A stretch of DNA of 6,141 bases from an uncultured Clostridia bacterium (lineage in GTDB: Bacteria; Bacillota; Clostridia; Tissierellales; Peptoniphilaceae). The stretch is taken from NCBI GenBank assembly GCA_945916025.1, contig CAMEGD010000082.1:1-6141 (forward strand), written 5' to 3'. Shown here in pieces: positions 4,819-6,141 of the stretch. Positions within the stretch are counted from its first letter, which is position 1; each line of letters starts with the position of its first letter. A program made the translations under genes and the position numbers. The notes below the pieces were generated by a model. That model was not told the origin of the DNA and searched no databases. It saw only the letters and a list, made by a program, of their open reading frames with translations.

Positions 4819-4875
4819 CCAATTTATTTCACTAATATTTTAGTTTATAAAATTGTCGTTTCGCACTTTTATTGT

Positions 4876-6141
4876 TTAGTTGTTAAGTGTTGTAATTGTT
4901 TTATTAACAGCTTCTAATTTAGCTGTAGCGTATCCAAACCATTTTAAAGCTAATGGATCTTTTTGAGCATTTTCAGAAAGAGTATCAAATTTATCAATTA
5001 CTGATTCAATTTCAGTTCTTAATGCTATTAATTTATCAAGATCATCCATATCATCCATTTCTTCGATTTCAGTTGTAGTAGGAAGAGCTGATGCTAATTT
5101 TACATAAGCATTTACTTCTTCTGCTAATTCAACTTCTTCTTGAGTAGTTAATTTTACAATGTCATAGATATATTTTGTTTCGCCAAATTTTTCAGCAACT
5201 TTGAAAGATATCTTATCAGTACTTAATTTTCCTGCTTCTCCTTGGTATGATCTAGCTTCATCTGCCCAGTCAGAAGCAACTTCATAAGTTCTAGAATTTA
5301 CTAAAATTCCTCTGTCTATCTTGTCAGCAATTGTTACAGTATATTTACCATCTTTTTCTACTACTAGACCATAAATGTAACCAGTTTCTTCGCCTACGTA
5401 AACTCCCTTGTCAAGAGCTCCTCTGTAGTCGTTTCCATATACAGAAACTACATCAATAACTGATTTATTTAAGTCAGCATAGTGAACTTGTACGAATACA
5501 TTATCTTTGTATTGACCTTCTAAGAATACTTTTTTGTCTCTTGCTAATTCATAAGTCCATTGGAAGCCAGCTTTGTCTCTTAAAGTAATATATCTTTCAC
5601 CTGCTTTTACTACTTTGTAAATTGGGTCTTCAGATGCATTAATAAGGATTAGGCTTGCTCTGTCTTGAACATTAGTGTTGTCTGTAATTCTAACTACATC
5701 ATATTCATCTAATAAATCATTAGTTGGGAATAGAGGAATGTTAGATACGTCATAAACTTTTTCAGCACCTTTAGTGTCTTCTGCTCTAAATTTGTAAGCT
5801 GAGTTTAAGTCGCCAGTAATTCTTACGATAGCTTCTTCACCCATGTACTTGTCAATAGAGTTAAATACTATAACTTTTCCTAAGTTTACACTGTCATCTA
5901 CATCATAACCAACGTATACGTTTTGAACTTTATGACCATCAATGTTTAATAATCTAAATGCAGCTTCAATATTTTCTACTTCTTTAAGAGCATTGTTCTT
6001 TACGTCAGCTACAAATAATTTTGTAGATTTAGATATTTCTATTTTTCCATTAACGTCTGGCATTTCTAAGTCAACATATTTTCCAGATACTGTAAATTTA
6101 GCAAAAGTTTCTTCGTTTACAGTTGTTGAAGGATTGTCTTT
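4876..6141 (-). CDS. Large surface protein, probable S-layer or S-layer-associated, C-terminal part (start outside window)
   Basis: The frame stays open from the TAA at 4876-4878 to the right edge. The ATG at 6063 is internal: 26 further codons precede it (KDNPSTTVNEETFAKFTVSG...) with no RBS. The visible 421 residues have two parts. Residues 1 to about 330 are strand-rich, with alternating hydrophobic and Asp/Lys/Tyr residues (for example YITLRDKAGFQWTYEL and YIYGLVVEKDGKYTVTI), no Cys and no catalytic motif. Residues about 331-421 are helical and acidic, including ALPTTTEIEEMDD, a Leu/Ile-spaced helix, FDTLSENAQKD and KLEAVNKTI. This resembles the helical spacer modules with an 'aLP...Y..Ls..QK...KL..v' pattern common in Firmicutes surface proteins. 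There is no LPXTG motif or C-terminal membrane anchor, so attachment probably depends on an N-terminal SLH or similar region outside the window. A strong terminator follows. The S-layer assignment rests on composition and neighbourhood only. Confidence 0.7.
   Translation of the reverse strand, partial: KDNPSTTVNEETFAKFTVSGKYVDLEMPDVNGKIEISKSTKLFVADVKNNALKEVENIEAAFRLLNIDGHKVQNVYVGYDVDDSVNLGKVIVFNSIDKYMGEEAIVRITGDLNSAYKFRAEDTKGAEKVYDVSNIPLFPTNDLLDEYDVVRITDNTNVQDRASLILINASEDPIYKVVKAGERYITLRDKAGFQWTYELARDKKVFLEGQYKDNVFVQVHYADLNKSVIDVVSVYGNDYRGALDKGVYVGEETGYIYGLVVEKDGKYTVTIADKIDRGILVNSRTYEVASDWADEARSYQGEAGKLSTDKISFKVAEKFGETKYIYDIVKLTTQEEVELAEEVNAYVKLASALPTTTEIEEMDDMDDLDKLIALRTEIESVIDKFDTLSENAQKDPLALKWFGYATAKLEAVNKTITTLNN

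Larger units (their letters stand above)
4331..4875. other. 545-base intergenic region, no supported gene
   Basis: Read from the SLH gene rightwards it holds a leftward promoter (4339-4382), an A/T-rich stretch (to about 4440), repeat copy B (4447-4559) and three leftward terminators (4584-4605, 4689-4718, 4779-4818). It also has a 12-base palindrome TATTTTAAAATA (4644-4655) and an isolated rightward RBS-like AAAGGAGTGA (4675-4684) with no ATG, GTG or TTG at usable spacing. I find no coding frame worth calling. Confidence 0.7.

Noticed and set aside
6061..6063. ATG 6063 as the start of the large surface protein
   Set aside because: The frame is open for 26 more codons to the window edge, no RBS precedes it, and the protein would have no signal peptide.

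Overview
The window looks like a low-GC, anaerobic Gram-positive chromosome. The evidence is A/T-rich codon use, strong GGAGG-type ribosome binding sites, simple hairpin-plus-U terminators, proteins anchored by S-layer homology (SLH) domains, a ComK-like protein and a Firmicutes-type LexA box. The mix of histidine ammonia-lyase and SLH surface proteins would suit a Tissierellia/Peptoniphilaceae-like organism (Peptoniphilus, Anaerococcus and relatives), but that placement is an inference and I cannot confirm the genus.

Layout: (1) 1-314 (+) is the C-terminal end of hutH, followed by a textbook terminator (332-360). (2) 382-409 is a short degenerate hairpin repeat. (3) 448-1131 (-) encodes a small secreted protein that is almost entirely three SLH modules; its terminator (412-443) faces that of hutH. 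(4) 1132-1262 is a divergent control region. The rightward promoter (-35 TTGTAT, 17 nt, -10 TAAAAT) has a perfect LexA/SOS-type palindrome in its spacer. (5) 1263-1715 (+) encodes a 150-residue ComK-like protein. (6) 1824-2321 (+) encodes an unrecognised single-pass membrane protein with a Thr/Glu-rich repetitive ectodomain and a charged tail, with its own terminator. (7) About 2377-2574 is a copy of a MITE-like structured repeat. (8) 2639-4330 (-) encodes a 563-residue SLH-anchored surface protein with a tandem pair of about 80-residue beta-type domains, a possible Rib-like domain and a unique C-terminal domain. (9) 4331-4875 is a 545-base non-coding stretch with a promoter, a second repeat copy and three separate leftward terminators. 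(10) 4876-6141 (-) is the C-terminal 421 residues of a large surface protein, probably an S-layer or S-layer-associated protein, running off the right edge.

The genes do not form one operon; nearly every one has its own terminator. The common theme is the cell envelope: two SLH proteins, one probable S-layer-type protein and one single-pass membrane protein. The most notable point is the ComK-like regulator behind an apparent SOS operator. If both calls hold, a competence-type transcription factor would be under DNA-damage control, rather than the ComA/ComS/MecA-type control known in Bacillus subtilis.
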